Shown in pieces: positions 43,019 to 51,892 of a stretch of DNA of 64,000 bases. Within the stretch, counting starts at the first letter, position 1. The number at the start of each line of letters is the position of its first letter. The notes under the pieces were generated by a model that saw nothing but the letters and a program-made list of their open reading frames with translations, had not been told where the DNA came from and made no database searches. The DNA is taken from assembly GCA_016707205.1 (NCBI GenBank), contig JADJHZ010000019.1, positions 1 through 64,000 of the forward strand, written 5' to 3'. The translations under genes were made by a program, and so were the position numbers. This DNA comes from Haliscomenobacter sp. (GTDB lineage: Bacteria; Bacteroidota; Bacteroidia; Chitinophagales; Saprospiraceae).

Positions 43019-44324
43019 TTATAAAAATCCGATTCCGATACAGCGCCCACGAGCAAAGGAAGATGAACGCAATATGCAGGATCGCGAATCCAAGCGACGC
43101 GTTGATGGGGGAGAAATAAGGCGTAAACAGGGTATCGTAGAGCCAGCCGCGGACGGTTTGGGTCGTTTCTGCATCAACCTGCCAGTGAATGGCGGACATC
43201 AGCTTGGCCAGCACGCCGGAAAGCACAAACGCAAACAGGGCGTTTACGCCGTATATTTCAAAAGGTTTGCTCCAGGCTTTGATCCCCTTGAGGTCGATCA
43301 GCCAGTAGGCCGCACCGAGGAAAACCTGGGCCAAACCGCCGACGTACAGCACGTAGGAGCTGGTCCAGAGGGCTTTGTTGATCGGGAAAACCAGGTTCCA
43401 CAACTGTCCAAGGGCAATCAGGACGGCGCCGCTGATCAGCAGCCAAATCACTTTTTGCATACCGGTTTTGGACGAGCGCAGCAGCTCTCCCGTGAGAATG
43501 CCTGCAATCGCTGTGCCTATGGCGGGGATGGTGCTCAGGAAACCCTCGGGGTCCCAGGTCTTGGATTGGCTCCACAGGTGCTGGATGCCAAAAACTACAC
43601 GGTCGGACCAGGCGGCCAGGTTAGTTCCGGGTTCCAGATTGGGCGCGACGCCGCCGGGAACCGGCACAAGGGTCATCACCCCCCAATACCCCAGCAACAA
43701 AAAGACGGCTACACCGAACAACACCCGGGGCGAATAATGCAAAAAGAGCAACGACGCTGCGGCGTACACAATGGCAATGCGCTGCAATACACCGGGGATG
43801 CGGAGCGTCCCCAGGTAGTAATGGTTTAATCCGATCATCGCCATAAGGATGGCGGCGCCCACAGCTACATACCCCAGCCCTTTTCGGGCGTTTTGATAAC
43901 CCGGGCTCTGAAACAATTCCTGATCAAAAATTTCGCGCACAAAAACGGCCAGCATGGCTACCGTCAAAAGGAGGTAGTGGACGGTCCGGAGCCAGACAGG
44001 GCCTTCAAACCGGAAATGAGGAAAGGCCGCCAGAAATACCCCAAGCCCAAAAATCACGGCAGCGCGGTATCCGATCTTGCGGTACATCGCCGCAGGCGCG
44101 TCGCCGCGGTCTTTCCGCTTGCCCAGGGCAATGGAAATCGCCACCCCAACGATGAATAAAAAGAACGGGAAAATCCAGTCGGTCGGCGTACACCCGTGCC
44201 AGGCGGCGTGGCGCAGCGGTGCGTAAATATTCCCCCAGTCGCCGGGGTTGTTCACCAGGATCATCCCGGCAATGGTAAGCCCCCGGAACACATCCAGGGA
44301 AAGCAAGCGTTTGGAAGGTTCCAT
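43011..44324 (-). CDS. HGSNAT-like acyltransferase (heparan-alpha-glucosaminide N-acetyltransferase / DUF5009)
   Basis: A 437-residue inner-membrane protein with about ten or eleven membrane segments. The N-terminus KRLLSLDVFRGLTIAGMILV followed by NNPGDWGNIYAPLRHA is the family signature, with the catalytic-type His in RHAAWHGCTPTDWIFPFFLF. Bacterial relatives are predicted to move acetyl groups across the membrane onto amino sugars; activity is shown for the human lysosomal enzyme. No glycosaminoglycan or amino-sugar genes are nearby in this window, so the acceptor is unknown. Its 3' end lies inside the repeat array. Confidence 0.9.
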   Translation of the reverse strand: MEPSKRLLSLDVFRGLTIAGMILVNNPGDWGNIYAPLRHAAWHGCTPTDWIFPFFLFIVGVAISIALGKRKDRGDAPAAMYRKIGYRAAVIFGLGVFLAAFPHFRFEGPVWLRTVHYLLLTVAMLAVFVREIFDQELFQSPGYQNARKGLGYVAVGAAILMAMIGLNHYYLGTLRIPGVLQRIAIVYAAASLLFLHYSPRVLFGVAVFLLLGYWGVMTLVPVPGGVAPNLEPGTNLAAWSDRVVFGIQHLWSQSKTWDPEGFLSTIPAIGTAIAGILTGELLRSSKTGMQKVIWLLISGAVLIALGQLWNLVFPINKALWTSSYVLYVGGLAQVFLGAAYWLIDLKGIKAWSKPFEIYGVNALFAFVLSGVLAKLMSAIHWQVDAETTQTVRGWLYDTLFTPYFSPINASLGFAILHIAFIFLCSWALYRNRIFIKV

Positions 44325-44448
44325 ATGTTTAGTTTGGTTTTAGGCGATGCACGATTAAAATTAAGCCTAAAAGCGCAATCCTGTATAAAATCTTTAACAA
44401 AGCAACTTTTACCGGCTTTTTTCGTCCTTATAATAAAAAGATTACGCC

Positions 44449-45129
44449 ATGAAACAGGTCCTTTGCAGGTTGATTTTGGTTTCAGTTGTGGCGGCTATTC
44501 CCTTTGCTTCCAAAGGCCAGGAGCATACGTCGGCAGCTATGGCCATTCAGGGAGAAGGCCCATTGGTGGAGCAAACCTGGAACCTGGCGCCGTTTCACAG
44601 CTTGTCGCTGGGGATTACCGCCAAGGTCTTGCTGCGGCAGGGAGATGAACAGAAAGTAGTAGTGCGGGGGCAAAAAAACATCCTGGAGAATATACGGCAG
44701 GAGGTCAAAGAGGGCGTTTGGCAGATCCAGTTCGAACAGAAGGTCAAGGCCCACGACTCGGTGTTTATCTGGGTGACGATGCCTTCTTTTCGCAATTTGA
44801 CTATTGGCGGGTCGGGGGTCTTTATTTCCGAAAACGCCTTTGTGTTGAAGGAGGAAGCGGAACTCGTGCTCGGTGGCTCCGGGTTTTTTAACCTTCAGGG
44901 GCAGGCGCCAAGCCTTAAAATCAACGTTGCCGGTAGCGGCCGGGCCTTATTGACGGGTTTTGAGGCAGACAAGGTTCATGTGAGCATTGCCGGTTCCGGC
45001 GAAGTGCAGGTAGCGCCCCTTCAAACGCTGGAAGCGTCTATTGCCGGGAGCGGGCGGGTGCTGTATGCGGGAAATCCCTCCGTCCGTTCCAGCGTGGCCG
45101 GTAGCGGCACGGTGAAGCCCATCAACTGA
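44449..45129 (+). CDS. exported head-GIN (DUF2807) protein
   Basis: A 226-residue protein with a signal peptide (MKQVLCRLILVSVVAAIPFAS). The rest is a DUF2807 adhesin-like beta-helix: evenly spaced glycine-serine turns such as NLTIGGSGVF, LVLGGSGFF, INVAGSGRA, VSIAGSGEV, ASIAGSGRV and SSVAGSGTV, about 20 residues apart. The family is common in Bacteroidota envelopes and structurally resembles auto-transporter stalks; no enzymatic role is known. It ends with KPIN; its stop overlaps the end of recG by 8 bp on the other strand. Confidence 0.9.
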   Translation: MKQVLCRLILVSVVAAIPFASKGQEHTSAAMAIQGEGPLVEQTWNLAPFHSLSLGITAKVLLRQGDEQKVVVRGQKNILENIRQEVKEGVWQIQFEQKVKAHDSVFIWVTMPSFRNLTIGGSGVFISENAFVLKEEAELVLGGSGFFNLQGQAPSLKINVAGSGRALLTGFEADKVHVSIAGSGEVQVAPLQTLEASIAGSGRVLYAGNPSVRSSVAGSGTVKPIN

Positions 45130-47230
45130 TCCGGCTCCAGCCTTTCCATTCGCGTTTGTCTTGAGCTAAGAAGTGGCGGAGCGTGTCGTTTTCGGGCCGC
45201 TGAAGCTGCGGATCTTCGCCGAGGATGCGCTCGGCCATTTCCCGGGCAGCCTGAAGGATTTTCCCATCTTTGGCCAAATCGGCGATGTAAAGCTGCACCA
45301 ATCCGCTTTGCTGGGTGCCCTGGAGGTCGCCGGGACCGCGCAGCCGAAGGTCGGCTTCGGCAATCTCAAACCCGTTGTTGGTTTCTACCAGGGTTCGTAT
45401 CCGCGCTTTCCCATCCGCGCTGAGTTTAAATCCGGACATGAGAATGCAGTACGACTGGTCGGCGCCCCGGCCCACACGGCCGCGCAACTGGTGCAACTGG
45501 GAAAGCCCAAACCGCTCGGTGTTTTCCACGATCATGACGGAGGCATTGGGCACATTGACGCCCACTTCGATAACCGTGGTGGCCACCATGATCTGCGTTA
45601 TACCCTGCACAAAACGCTGCATCTCGTAGTCTTTTTCTGCCGGTTTCATCCTCCCGTGCACGATGCTGATCTGATAGTGCGGGAGCGGGAATTCGCGCTG
45701 GATGGCTTCGTAGCCTTCCATCAGGTTTTTGAGGTCGGCTTTTTCGGATTCCTCAATCATGGGGTAGACGACGTAGACCTGCCTGCCGAGCGCGATCTGT
45801 TCTTTCATGAATCCAAAGATCCGAATCCGGTGGTTTTCGTTCCGGTGCTGGGTGATGACTTCCTTCCTTCCGGGAGGGAGTTCGTCGATCACCGACACGT
45901 CGAGGTCGCCATAAAGGGTCATAGCGAGCGTTCGGGGAATAGGGGTGGCCGTCATCACCAGAATATGCGGAGGATAGGCATGGCTTTTCTGCCAGAGTTT
46001 GGCGCGCTGCGCCACTCCGAAGCGGTGCTGTTCGTCGGTAATCGCCAGGCCGAGGCGCTGGAATACGACGGGGTCTTCCAGCAGCGCGTGGGTGCCGATC
46101 AGGATCTGAATGGCGCCGGATGCCAAGTCGTCCAGAATGGCTTGGCGGGCTTTTCCCCGGATGCTCCCCGACAGGTAGGCGACGCGGATATCCATAGCGC
46201 TCAGGTAGCCGGTGATCGACAAAAAATGTTGTTGCGCCAGGATCTCCGTGGGCGCCATCATCGCCGCCTGGAATCCATTGTCCAGGGCAAGGAGCATGCA
46301 CAGCAGGGCGACCATGGTTTTGCCGGAGCCTACATCTCCCTGGAGGAGCCGGTTCATCTGTATGCCCGACCCCAGGTCGCGACGGATTTCCTTGATCACC
46401 CGCTTCTGGGCCTCCGTTAGCTGGAATGGAAGGTGTTGGGTGTAAAATTCGTTGAAACCATCGCCCACTTTTTCAAACACGTACCCTCGGATTTCTTCTT
46501 TCCGTTTGTATTTCATCCTCAGGAGTCGGAGCTGGAGGTAAAACAGTTCTTCGAATTTGAGCCGGTTGCGCACCCGCTCCAAATCCTCTTCGCTTTTGGG
46601 GAAATGAATACCCTGGAAAGCTTCCCACCGTTTGGGGAAACGGAACGCCTGGACGAGCGGCTCCGGAAGGTTCTCCGGAAGGTCGTCCGGGGTTAATTTT
46701 TCCAGCAAGGCTTTTACCAGACGCCTTCGGGCTTTGGAGTCCAGGCCCTGGGCGTTGAGCTTTTCGGTGCTGGGGTATACCGGGGCGAAACTGGCGGCCG
46801 CCTGCGTATTCTCCTCCGAAACGATCTCCATTTCCGGGTGGCTGATGCTCCAGCCATCCCTGAATGATTGGATTTTTCCGTAGACGACGTATTCCTGCCC
46901 CACTACCAGTTGTTTCTGCAACCAGTGCACCCCCGAAAACCACACGAGCTCGATCGCGCCGGTATCGTCGCGGAACTGGCCGCTTAAACGACGCTTGCGG
47001 CCCTCGCCTGCCAGATCCAGGCGGCGCAGAATACCGCGAAGCAAAATCGCTCCGCTGTCCTCCTCCAGTTCCCGGATTTTGTGGAACCGGGTCTTGTCCA
47101 CATACCGGAACGGGAACTGAAACAGCAAATCCCGAAACGTATGGATCTGAAGCTCTTTGCGCAATAGCTCCCCCCGCTTCGGGCCCACGCCTTTCAGGTA
47201 TTCGATCGGGCTGTCCAGGATGTCTTGCAT
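45122..47230 (-). CDS. recG: ATP-dependent DNA helicase RecG
   Basis: A 702-residue fork-reversal helicase that remodels stalled replication forks and recombination intermediates. The N-terminal wedge/OB region starts at about residue 55 (FRYVDKTRFHKIRELEEDSG). Helicase motifs: Walker A GDVGSGKTMVALL, DEQH-box AITDEQHRFGVAQR, motif III MTATPIPRTLAMTLYGD, and motif VI QLHQLRGRVGRGADQSYC. Length and order fit the family. The gene is convergent with the DUF2807 gene and overlaps it by 8 bp. It is followed upstream (right) by a repeat array and a possible MITE before rbfA. Confidence 0.95.
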   Translation of the reverse strand: MQDILDSPIEYLKGVGPKRGELLRKELQIHTFRDLLFQFPFRYVDKTRFHKIRELEEDSGAILLRGILRRLDLAGEGRKRRLSGQFRDDTGAIELVWFSGVHWLQKQLVVGQEYVVYGKIQSFRDGWSISHPEMEIVSEENTQAAASFAPVYPSTEKLNAQGLDSKARRRLVKALLEKLTPDDLPENLPEPLVQAFRFPKRWEAFQGIHFPKSEEDLERVRNRLKFEELFYLQLRLLRMKYKRKEEIRGYVFEKVGDGFNEFYTQHLPFQLTEAQKRVIKEIRRDLGSGIQMNRLLQGDVGSGKTMVALLCMLLALDNGFQAAMMAPTEILAQQHFLSITGYLSAMDIRVAYLSGSIRGKARQAILDDLASGAIQILIGTHALLEDPVVFQRLGLAITDEQHRFGVAQRAKLWQKSHAYPPHILVMTATPIPRTLAMTLYGDLDVSVIDELPPGRKEVITQHRNENHRIRIFGFMKEQIALGRQVYVVYPMIEESEKADLKNLMEGYEAIQREFPLPHYQISIVHGRMKPAEKDYEMQRFVQGITQIMVATTVIEVGVNVPNASVMIVENTERFGLSQLHQLRGRVGRGADQSYCILMSGFKLSADGKARIRTLVETNNGFEIAEADLRLRGPGDLQGTQQSGLVQLYIADLAKDGKILQAAREMAERILGEDPQLQRPENDTLRHFLAQDKREWKGWSRIS

Positions 47231-47235
47231 GTTTT

Positions 47236-47380
47236 AACAGGTTGCAACGTTGAAACGTTACGAAGTTACGAAGTTACGAGGTTACGAAGTTATGAAGTAC
47301 GATTTACGAAGTACGAAGTATGGTGGACGGGTTGGTTGGTGGTTGATTAGTGGTTGGTGATTAGTGGTTGGTGATTAGAA
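47236..47380. repeat. short-repeat array: GAAGTTACG and GTGGTTGGTGATTAG blocks
   Basis: 47238-47320 carries GTTACGAA units that degrade to GTACGAA. 47333-47378 carries GTGGTTGGTGATTAG direct repeats. The second block is the complement of the array at 30337-30377. Confidence 0.7.
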
Positions 47381-47498
47381 GCCATCTCAAAACTATAGAA
47401 TTTGGCGTTCTCCCCCTTCAAAGGGGGAAAGTGCTTCGTCAGCCTTTGCCAAGGGGTTAAGGAATGCCGCCCACCCTCTGGAAAGGTTTTGAGACAGC
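47381..47498. mobile_element. possible MITE or IS remnant of 118 bp
   Basis: GCCATCTCAAAAC (47381-47393) and GTTTTGAGACAGC (47486-47498) form terminal inverted repeats matching at 11 of 13 positions. An internal hairpin (CCCCCTT/AAGGGGG, 47412-47427) and no reading frame were seen. Some Bacteroidota insertion sequences have TGTCTCAAAA ends (recalled, not searched). No clear target duplication. Confidence 0.4.
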
Positions 47499-47579
47499 CC
47501 CCCTATCTGCTCGTCTCCAGAAGAGTAGCTTATTCAACGTTCGGATTTTCGATTATCTTTACCGTCAAATGAGGCGGGT

Positions 47580-47960
47580 ATGGAGACCATTAAACAAAGA
47601 CAAGTCGGCGAGTTGGTAAAGCGGCACTTCAGCATGGTCCTGCAAGAGGAAGGAGGGTATGTGTATGGACCGACGCCTTTGGTAACGGTGACAGCAGTAA
47701 AGGTGTCTCCGGATCTGGGCCAGGCAAGGATATACCTGAGCGTATATAATACAGAGAATAAGCAGGCGGTAATTTTGGAGATGGAAGAGGAAAAAAGCCG
47801 GCTCAAGCAAGCTCTTGCCAGCCGGTTGCGCAAACAGGTGCGGCGCATTCCCGATGTCCAGTTTTTTCTCGACGATACCCTGGACGAGATGTTCCGGCTG
47901 CGCGACTTGTTTCAGCGGCTTCACGACGATAATCAAATGGGATCGGATAGCGAAGAGTAG
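47580..47960 (+). CDS. rbfA: ribosome-binding factor A
   Basis: A 126-residue KH-fold factor that binds the immature 30S subunit and helps 16S rRNA 5'-end maturation in the cytoplasm. The conserved start TIKQRQVGELVKRHFSMVLQ, the VTVTAVKVSPDLGQARIYLS strand-loop and the IPDVQFFLDDTLDEMFRL segment are typical. The acidic C-terminal tail (DDNQMGSDSEE) is not unusual. The gene is monocistronic here; no nusA or infB is adjacent, unlike the usual operon in other phyla. A -7-like TATCTTTA lies about 25 bp upstream. It is convergent with the ppx-like gene. Confidence 0.9.
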   Translation: METIKQRQVGELVKRHFSMVLQEEGGYVYGPTPLVTVTAVKVSPDLGQARIYLSVYNTENKQAVILEMEEEKSRLKQALASRLRKQVRRIPDVQFFLDDTLDEMFRLRDLFQRLHDDNQMGSDSEE

Positions 47961-47971
47961 GGTGCGGGTCG

Positions 47972-48892
47972 TTACAGGCCTTCGAGCAGTTCGGATAGCA
48001 TCCCTTCCTTCAGATCGTATTGAGAAACCCAGATCTCTTCGAACCCCGAGGCGTGCAGGACGAAATCAATCAGAATCATCGCCACGACGATCATATCAGC
48101 CCGGTATGGAGGCACTCCTTTCAAATGCAGCCGTTCTTCCAGATCTGCTTGCATAAACTGTTCCAGGATATGCGGAAACCGGTTGATTTTATGGATCGAG
48201 TAGGTGGGTGCTGTGGAGGCGCATTCGAGTAGATTTTCCAGTACGTCAAACGTTCCCGAAGCGCCCACCAGTTGGGAACAGGAAAACGTTTTTAGGGCTT
48301 CGGCAAGCGGGGCAAGCTGGGTTGCCAGGAACTGCCGGAGTTCGAAGACCTCGTCTTCCCCGATCGGTTCATGCCGGTGGAAGGTTCGGTATAAAACGGC
48401 GACGCCAATAGGGAAACTATGCATCCAGAACACCTGGTTTTCGTTGGCGATGAGGAATTCCACGCTGCCGCCGCCAATGTCCATGATCAGTTTGGGCATT
48501 TCGTCGAAGGGAATAGCCAGGCGGACTCCCCGAAGGATATAGCCGGCTTCCTGATTCCCGTCGATCAGTTGGATGGAAATGCCTGTTTTTTCCTTGATCT
48601 CCCGCACAAAGTCCGTTCCATTCCCTGCGGTCCGAAGGGCGGCGGTGCCGAAGGCGCTGACGTGGGCGACCTGGTGGCGGTCCAGGATCTCCTTGTAGTC
48701 CAGCATGGTAGTCACTCCCCGTTGGTACGCTGTTGGGTGGATGAAGTGGATGCTTTCCTGGGCAAGTTTGACAAAACGCCTTTCCCGGAAAATTTCGGCG
48801 AAGCCCCCTTGGCTATCCGCGTGGGCGATAAGCAGGTGAAAGGTGTTGGTGCCCAGGTCGATCACTGCCAGCGGTTGGTTCGTTTTGATCAT
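47972..48892 (-). CDS. Ppx/GppA family exopolyphosphatase-like phosphatase
   Basis: A 306-residue actin-fold phosphatase. Phosphate-binding loop 1 is AVIDLGTNTFHLLIA and loop 2 is LIMDIGGGSVEFLIAN; the catalytic-type Glu lies in DGNQEAGYILRG. The length covers only the two actin-like N-terminal domains; the HD-like C-terminal domain of Escherichia coli GppA and Ppx is missing, as in the short type common in Bacteroidota. Expected role: hydrolysis of polyphosphate or pppGpp, tied to the stringent response. Its relative preference between these cannot be read from sequence. Confidence 0.9.
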   Translation of the reverse strand: MIKTNQPLAVIDLGTNTFHLLIAHADSQGGFAEIFRERRFVKLAQESIHFIHPTAYQRGVTTMLDYKEILDRHQVAHVSAFGTAALRTAGNGTDFVREIKEKTGISIQLIDGNQEAGYILRGVRLAIPFDEMPKLIMDIGGGSVEFLIANENQVFWMHSFPIGVAVLYRTFHRHEPIGEDEVFELRQFLATQLAPLAEALKTFSCSQLVGASGTFDVLENLLECASTAPTYSIHKINRFPHILEQFMQADLEERLHLKGVPPYRADMIVVAMILIDFVLHASGFEEIWVSQYDLKEGMLSELLEGL

Positions 48893-48904
48893 GTCCGGGT
48901 TTTT

Positions 48905-49492
48905 CTATAGCAAAAACACGCCCTGGATGCTGATCGCACGCGGGATCCATCTGGGAGCATTGCCATCGGATTGAAGGTTGGTAATATGTTTCGACCAGCG
49001 GATATTCAGGCCGGATTTAGGCGTTAAAAAAACGGTTGCTCCCAGGACGGCGGCCAGCTGATTCGCATTAAAGTCCTGGAGGCTGCTGACGTCGTCCCCA
49101 AAAGCATCGATGGTTTTGAAATCGATCAGCCGGGCATAGCTTGCGCCTGCCCCCAGCTGGAATTTCCATTCGTTAAACCGGAGCATAAAAGGGACTTCTA
49201 CAAAATTGAGCCGGATGCGTTCGTAAGGGGCCGCCGGATCGTCGTTGTTGTTTCGCCGGGCGCCCTCCTGGGAGTAGCGCATTTCCATACTCACTTCCCA
49301 TCGGTCGTTCAGGAGGGCGTTCACCTGCAGGCCGCCGGTCAGGCCGGGCTGGTTAAAGCCCGCCAGTTTGTCGCCGTCGATTTGAGCGAGGTTGATTCCG
49401 GCGTTCAAATAGCCCTGAAACCGCTGGCCGGATAGAGAGAGCGGACCAAGCGCCATCACTGCAATAAGAAACCGTTGGATTGCCAATGTCAT
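48905..49492 (-). CDS. outer-membrane beta-barrel protein (PorT-like)
   Basis: A 195-residue exported protein beginning at MTLAIQRFLIAVMALGPLSL with signal peptide. Alternating hydrophobic strands (GYLNAGINLAQIDGD, GLTGGLQVNALLND, WEVSMEMRYSQEG, IRLNFVEVPFMLRF, FQLGAGASYARL, AAVLGATVFLT, GLNIRWSKHI) predict an eight-stranded barrel of the PorT/OmpX-type domain. The PorT name belongs to a T9SS component, but most small members of this domain family are general porin-like proteins, so no secretion role is claimed. The ATG at 49492 is chosen because the open frame before it is not signal-like. It ends 12 bp before the ppx-like gene and may be cotranscribed with it. Confidence 0.8.
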   Translation of the reverse strand: MTLAIQRFLIAVMALGPLSLSGQRFQGYLNAGINLAQIDGDKLAGFNQPGLTGGLQVNALLNDRWEVSMEMRYSQEGARRNNNDDPAAPYERIRLNFVEVPFMLRFNEWKFQLGAGASYARLIDFKTIDAFGDDVSSLQDFNANQLAAVLGATVFLTPKSGLNIRWSKHITNLQSDGNAPRWIPRAISIQGVFLL

Positions 49493-49590
49493 GGGTGTTG
49501 TTTTTATGACGGATTGTTTAGATCGGCACGCAATTTGGCGTATTTTTGAGGGCAGCCGGCGGCGGTCCTTTCGCGGCACAAAAAAAAGAT

Positions 49591-49896
49591 ATGTTTAAAT
49601 ATACCAAACACTTTTTAAAAAAACTGGAAAGCCTGTTCGAAGAATTGGGTTATGTCGTCCGCTATGAGAAAGGCAATTTTCAGTCGGGATACTGTATGGT
49701 AGAAAGCCGCAAGGTAGCTGTTATAAACAAATTTTTTGACACGGAAGCCCGGATCAATGTTTTGCTGGAAATCCTTGCGGCCCTGGAGCCCGATTCAACC
49801 TCGTTGGGCGAGAAAAATGCCCGGTTGCTGCAGGATATTCGGAATAACGCGGTTTCCACCGAAAACGACGAAGAGGAGGAACAACCATCGAACTGA
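49591..49896 (+). CDS. small conserved-looking cytoplasmic protein, unknown
   Basis: A 101-residue protein starting MFKYTKHFLKKLESLFEELG, with a middle of alternating strand and helix (YVVRYEKGNFQSGYCMVESR, then KVAVINKFFDTEARINVLLE) and a strongly acidic tail (NDEEEEQPSN). I recognise no family name. Its end overlaps the start of the metallo-beta-lactamase-fold hydrolase by a few bases, so the two genes are almost certainly translated from one message. The 15 codons upstream in frame are not part of it; ATG 49591 has an A-rich leader. Confidence 0.75.
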   Translation: MFKYTKHFLKKLESLFEELGYVVRYEKGNFQSGYCMVESRKVAVINKFFDTEARINVLLEILAALEPDSTSLGEKNARLLQDIRNNAVSTENDEEEEQPSN

Positions 49897-50660
49897 ACGT
49901 AACTTTATTAGGAACGGGAACCTCCCAGGGCGTTCCGGTGATTGGCTGCGCCTGCCCGGTTTGCGCTTCCCGGGATGCCCGGGACCAGCGGCTGCGTACC
50001 TCGGCCTGGATACAAGCAGGCCCTTTGGATCTGATTATCGATTGCGGTCCGGATTTCAGGCAGCAAGCGCTGAGAGCCAGGGTGCCGAAAGTGGATGCGA
50101 TTTTGCTCACCCACGAGCACAACGACCACGTCAGTGGGCTGGACGATGTGCGGCCTTACAATTTCAAGTCGGGCAAAGATATCCCTATCTATGCGGAACC
50201 GCGCGTAGGACAGGAAATTCAAAAGCGGTTTGAATACGCTTTTGAGGAAGTCAACCGCTATCCCGGCGCGCCCATGCTCGTCTCTCTTCCCATATCCGCC
50301 TCAGACCCCTTTGCCATCGGAGATTTATCAATTGTCCCTGTAGAGGTGATGCATGGGGCCATGCCAGTGCTTGGCTTTCGTTTTGGCGCTTTTGCTTATG
50401 TTACGGACATGAGGACCATTTCCGAAAACGAGATGGAAAAACTGAAGGGCGTGGAAGTACTTGTGGTAAACGCCTTGCACTTCCACGCCCACAGCACCCA
50501 CATGAACGTCGATCTTGCGCTCGAATTCATCGAGCGCCTGGCCCCCCGCCAAAGCTATCTGACGCATATCAGCCACCGAATGGGGCTTTACGAAGAAATC
50601 AATCCTTCCCTTCCCGCTCATGTTGCCCTGGGCTACGACGGGCTGCAGTTTAGAGTTTAG
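49887..50660 (+). CDS. metallo-beta-lactamase-fold hydrolase (PhnP/RNase Z-like), non-ATG start
   Basis: A roughly 257-residue metal-dependent hydrolase. The N-terminus reads ELNVTLLGTGTSQGVPVIGC, the zinc motif THEHNDHVSGLDD (HxHxDH) is intact, further ligands lie in MHGAMPVLGFRFG, YVTDMRTI and LTHISHRMG, and CACPVC near the start is a typical extra metal knuckle. The family includes PhnP-type phosphodiesterases and lipoate-related proteins; the substrate is unknown. No ATG or GTG starts the conserved N-terminus in frame: the candidates are ATC at 49887, seven bases after GAGGAGGA, or CTG at 49893. The next in-frame GTG (about 49935) would delete the first strand. The gene overlaps the upstream small gene by 10 bp, suggesting translational coupling. 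Confidence 0.8.
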   Translation: MELNVTLLGTGTSQGVPVIGCACPVCASRDARDQRLRTSAWIQAGPLDLIIDCGPDFRQQALRARVPKVDAILLTHEHNDHVSGLDDVRPYNFKSGKDIPIYAEPRVGQEIQKRFEYAFEEVNRYPGAPMLVSLPISASDPFAIGDLSIVPVEVMHGAMPVLGFRFGAFAYVTDMRTISENEMEKLKGVEVLVVNALHFHAHSTHMNVDLALEFIERLAPRQSYLTHISHRMGLYEEINPSLPAHVALGYDGLQFRV

Positions 50661-50751
50661 ACGTTAGACGTTAGACCTTAGACCTTAGAAAAATTACCTC
50701 TAACCTCTAACCTCTAACGTCTAATGTCTAACGTCCAACATCTAACCTCCC
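50659..50751. repeat. TTAGACG hairpin array between convergent genes
   Basis: GTTAGACGTTAGACCTTAGA units on the left are answered by CTCTAACCTCTAACGTCTAA units on the right. Same class as 37187-37253 and also between convergent genes. Confidence 0.75.
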
Positions 50752-51849
50752 CTACAACTTGCCGGTAATTTTGCGCTTGGGTTGATCGTTACGCACGAAC
50801 GCCGTTTCGGGCTTCTGGAGGTTGAGTGCGCCTAAGAGGGCTTCGTGTCCGTTCTTTTCGGCGAGTTGCACGGGGGTCATGCCGAGGAGGTTTGGCCGGT
50901 CGGGATCGGCGCCAGAGCCCAGGAGCACCTGGGCCATTTCCGCGTCTCCGTTCTCCAAACTCAGGTGGAGGCCGGTATTTTCCAGATAGTCGCCTTCGTT
51001 GGGGAGGGCGCCGTGCTTGAGCAGGGTACTGGCCATTTGTGGGTCCTTTTGCCGGATGGCCAGATGGAGTAGCGGTTCTCCCAGCGGGGTTTTCCAGTTG
51101 GCGTCTCCGGCAGGGTCCGGGCTTTTATTGAGTAAGAGCTCGGCTACATCGCTGCGCTTGTTGCGGACGGCCATGAGCAGCGGCGTTTCTCCATTATCGT
51201 TTGGCTGGCTTGGGTCTGCTCCCGCGCGGAGTAAAATGGCGGCGGCTTCCAGCTTGTTGAGGGAAACGGCAAAATACAAGGGCGTCGTTCCATGGGAGGT
51301 ACGCTCCACCAATGCGCCCCGGCCGATCAGTTGCTGCGCCAGCGCTAAGCTTCCTTTTTCTACCGCCAGCATCAAAGGCGTTTCTCCGGAATTGTTGGGC
51401 AGGTCGGCTTTGGCCCGTTGCAGGACGGACTGAATGATAGACGGGTTTCCTTGCTTCAGGGCGAGGGTGAGCGGCGTTTCCCCCGCTTTGTTCTTCAGGT
51501 TGATCACGGCTTTTTCACTCAGGAAAGCTACCATGGCTTCATCCTGCTTCTGAATGGCCAGGGTCAATGCCGTTTCGCCGGCTTCGCTGTGCGTCAGATG
51601 AGACAAAGGGGTGTACCAACGCTCGACTTCATCGATATTACCTGCTTCAACCCCTGCAAAAAATCGCTTTCGCTGCTCCGCCTCGCTCACCTCCGCGTCC
51701 TTCTCCGGTTTCTTCTTCTTCTCTTTTTTGCTTTTCTCCGGGTGGGCGGCAGCTTCAACAAGTTCCACAGATGGAGCCGTTTGACCGATCATCATGCCGG
51801 AAACCCCGAGCGACAATATCGCTGCGATAAAAAATGGGATACGCTTCAT
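50752..51849 (-). CDS. exported ankyrin-repeat protein
   Basis: A 365-residue protein with a signal peptide (MKRIPFFIAAILSLGVSGMM), a Lys/Glu-rich low-complexity stretch (HPEKSKKEKKKKPEKDAEVS) and about eight ankyrin repeats from residue ~90 on, each with a GETxLxLAxxxG core (AGETALTLAIQ, AGETPLTLALK, SGETPLMLAVE, HGTTPLYFAVS, NGETPLLMAVR, and so on). The tail is basic (RNDQPKRKITGKL). Ankyrin proteins in the periplasm or at the surface act as binding scaffolds; partner unknown. Its 3' end borders a hairpin array. Confidence 0.9.
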   Translation of the reverse strand: MKRIPFFIAAILSLGVSGMMIGQTAPSVELVEAAAHPEKSKKEKKKKPEKDAEVSEAEQRKRFFAGVEAGNIDEVERWYTPLSHLTHSEAGETALTLAIQKQDEAMVAFLSEKAVINLKNKAGETPLTLALKQGNPSIIQSVLQRAKADLPNNSGETPLMLAVEKGSLALAQQLIGRGALVERTSHGTTPLYFAVSLNKLEAAAILLRAGADPSQPNDNGETPLLMAVRNKRSDVAELLLNKSPDPAGDANWKTPLGEPLLHLAIRQKDPQMASTLLKHGALPNEGDYLENTGLHLSLENGDAEMAQVLLGSGADPDRPNLLGMTPVQLAEKNGHEALLGALNLQKPETAFVRNDQPKRKITGKL

Positions 51850-51892
51850 GGTTCAACTGGTTTTAATGAAGTAGAACTTATAGCATATCCGA

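Noticed and set aside
45173..46420. 415-codon plus-strand frame over recG
   Set aside because: Antisense shadow of recG; no recognisable domain.
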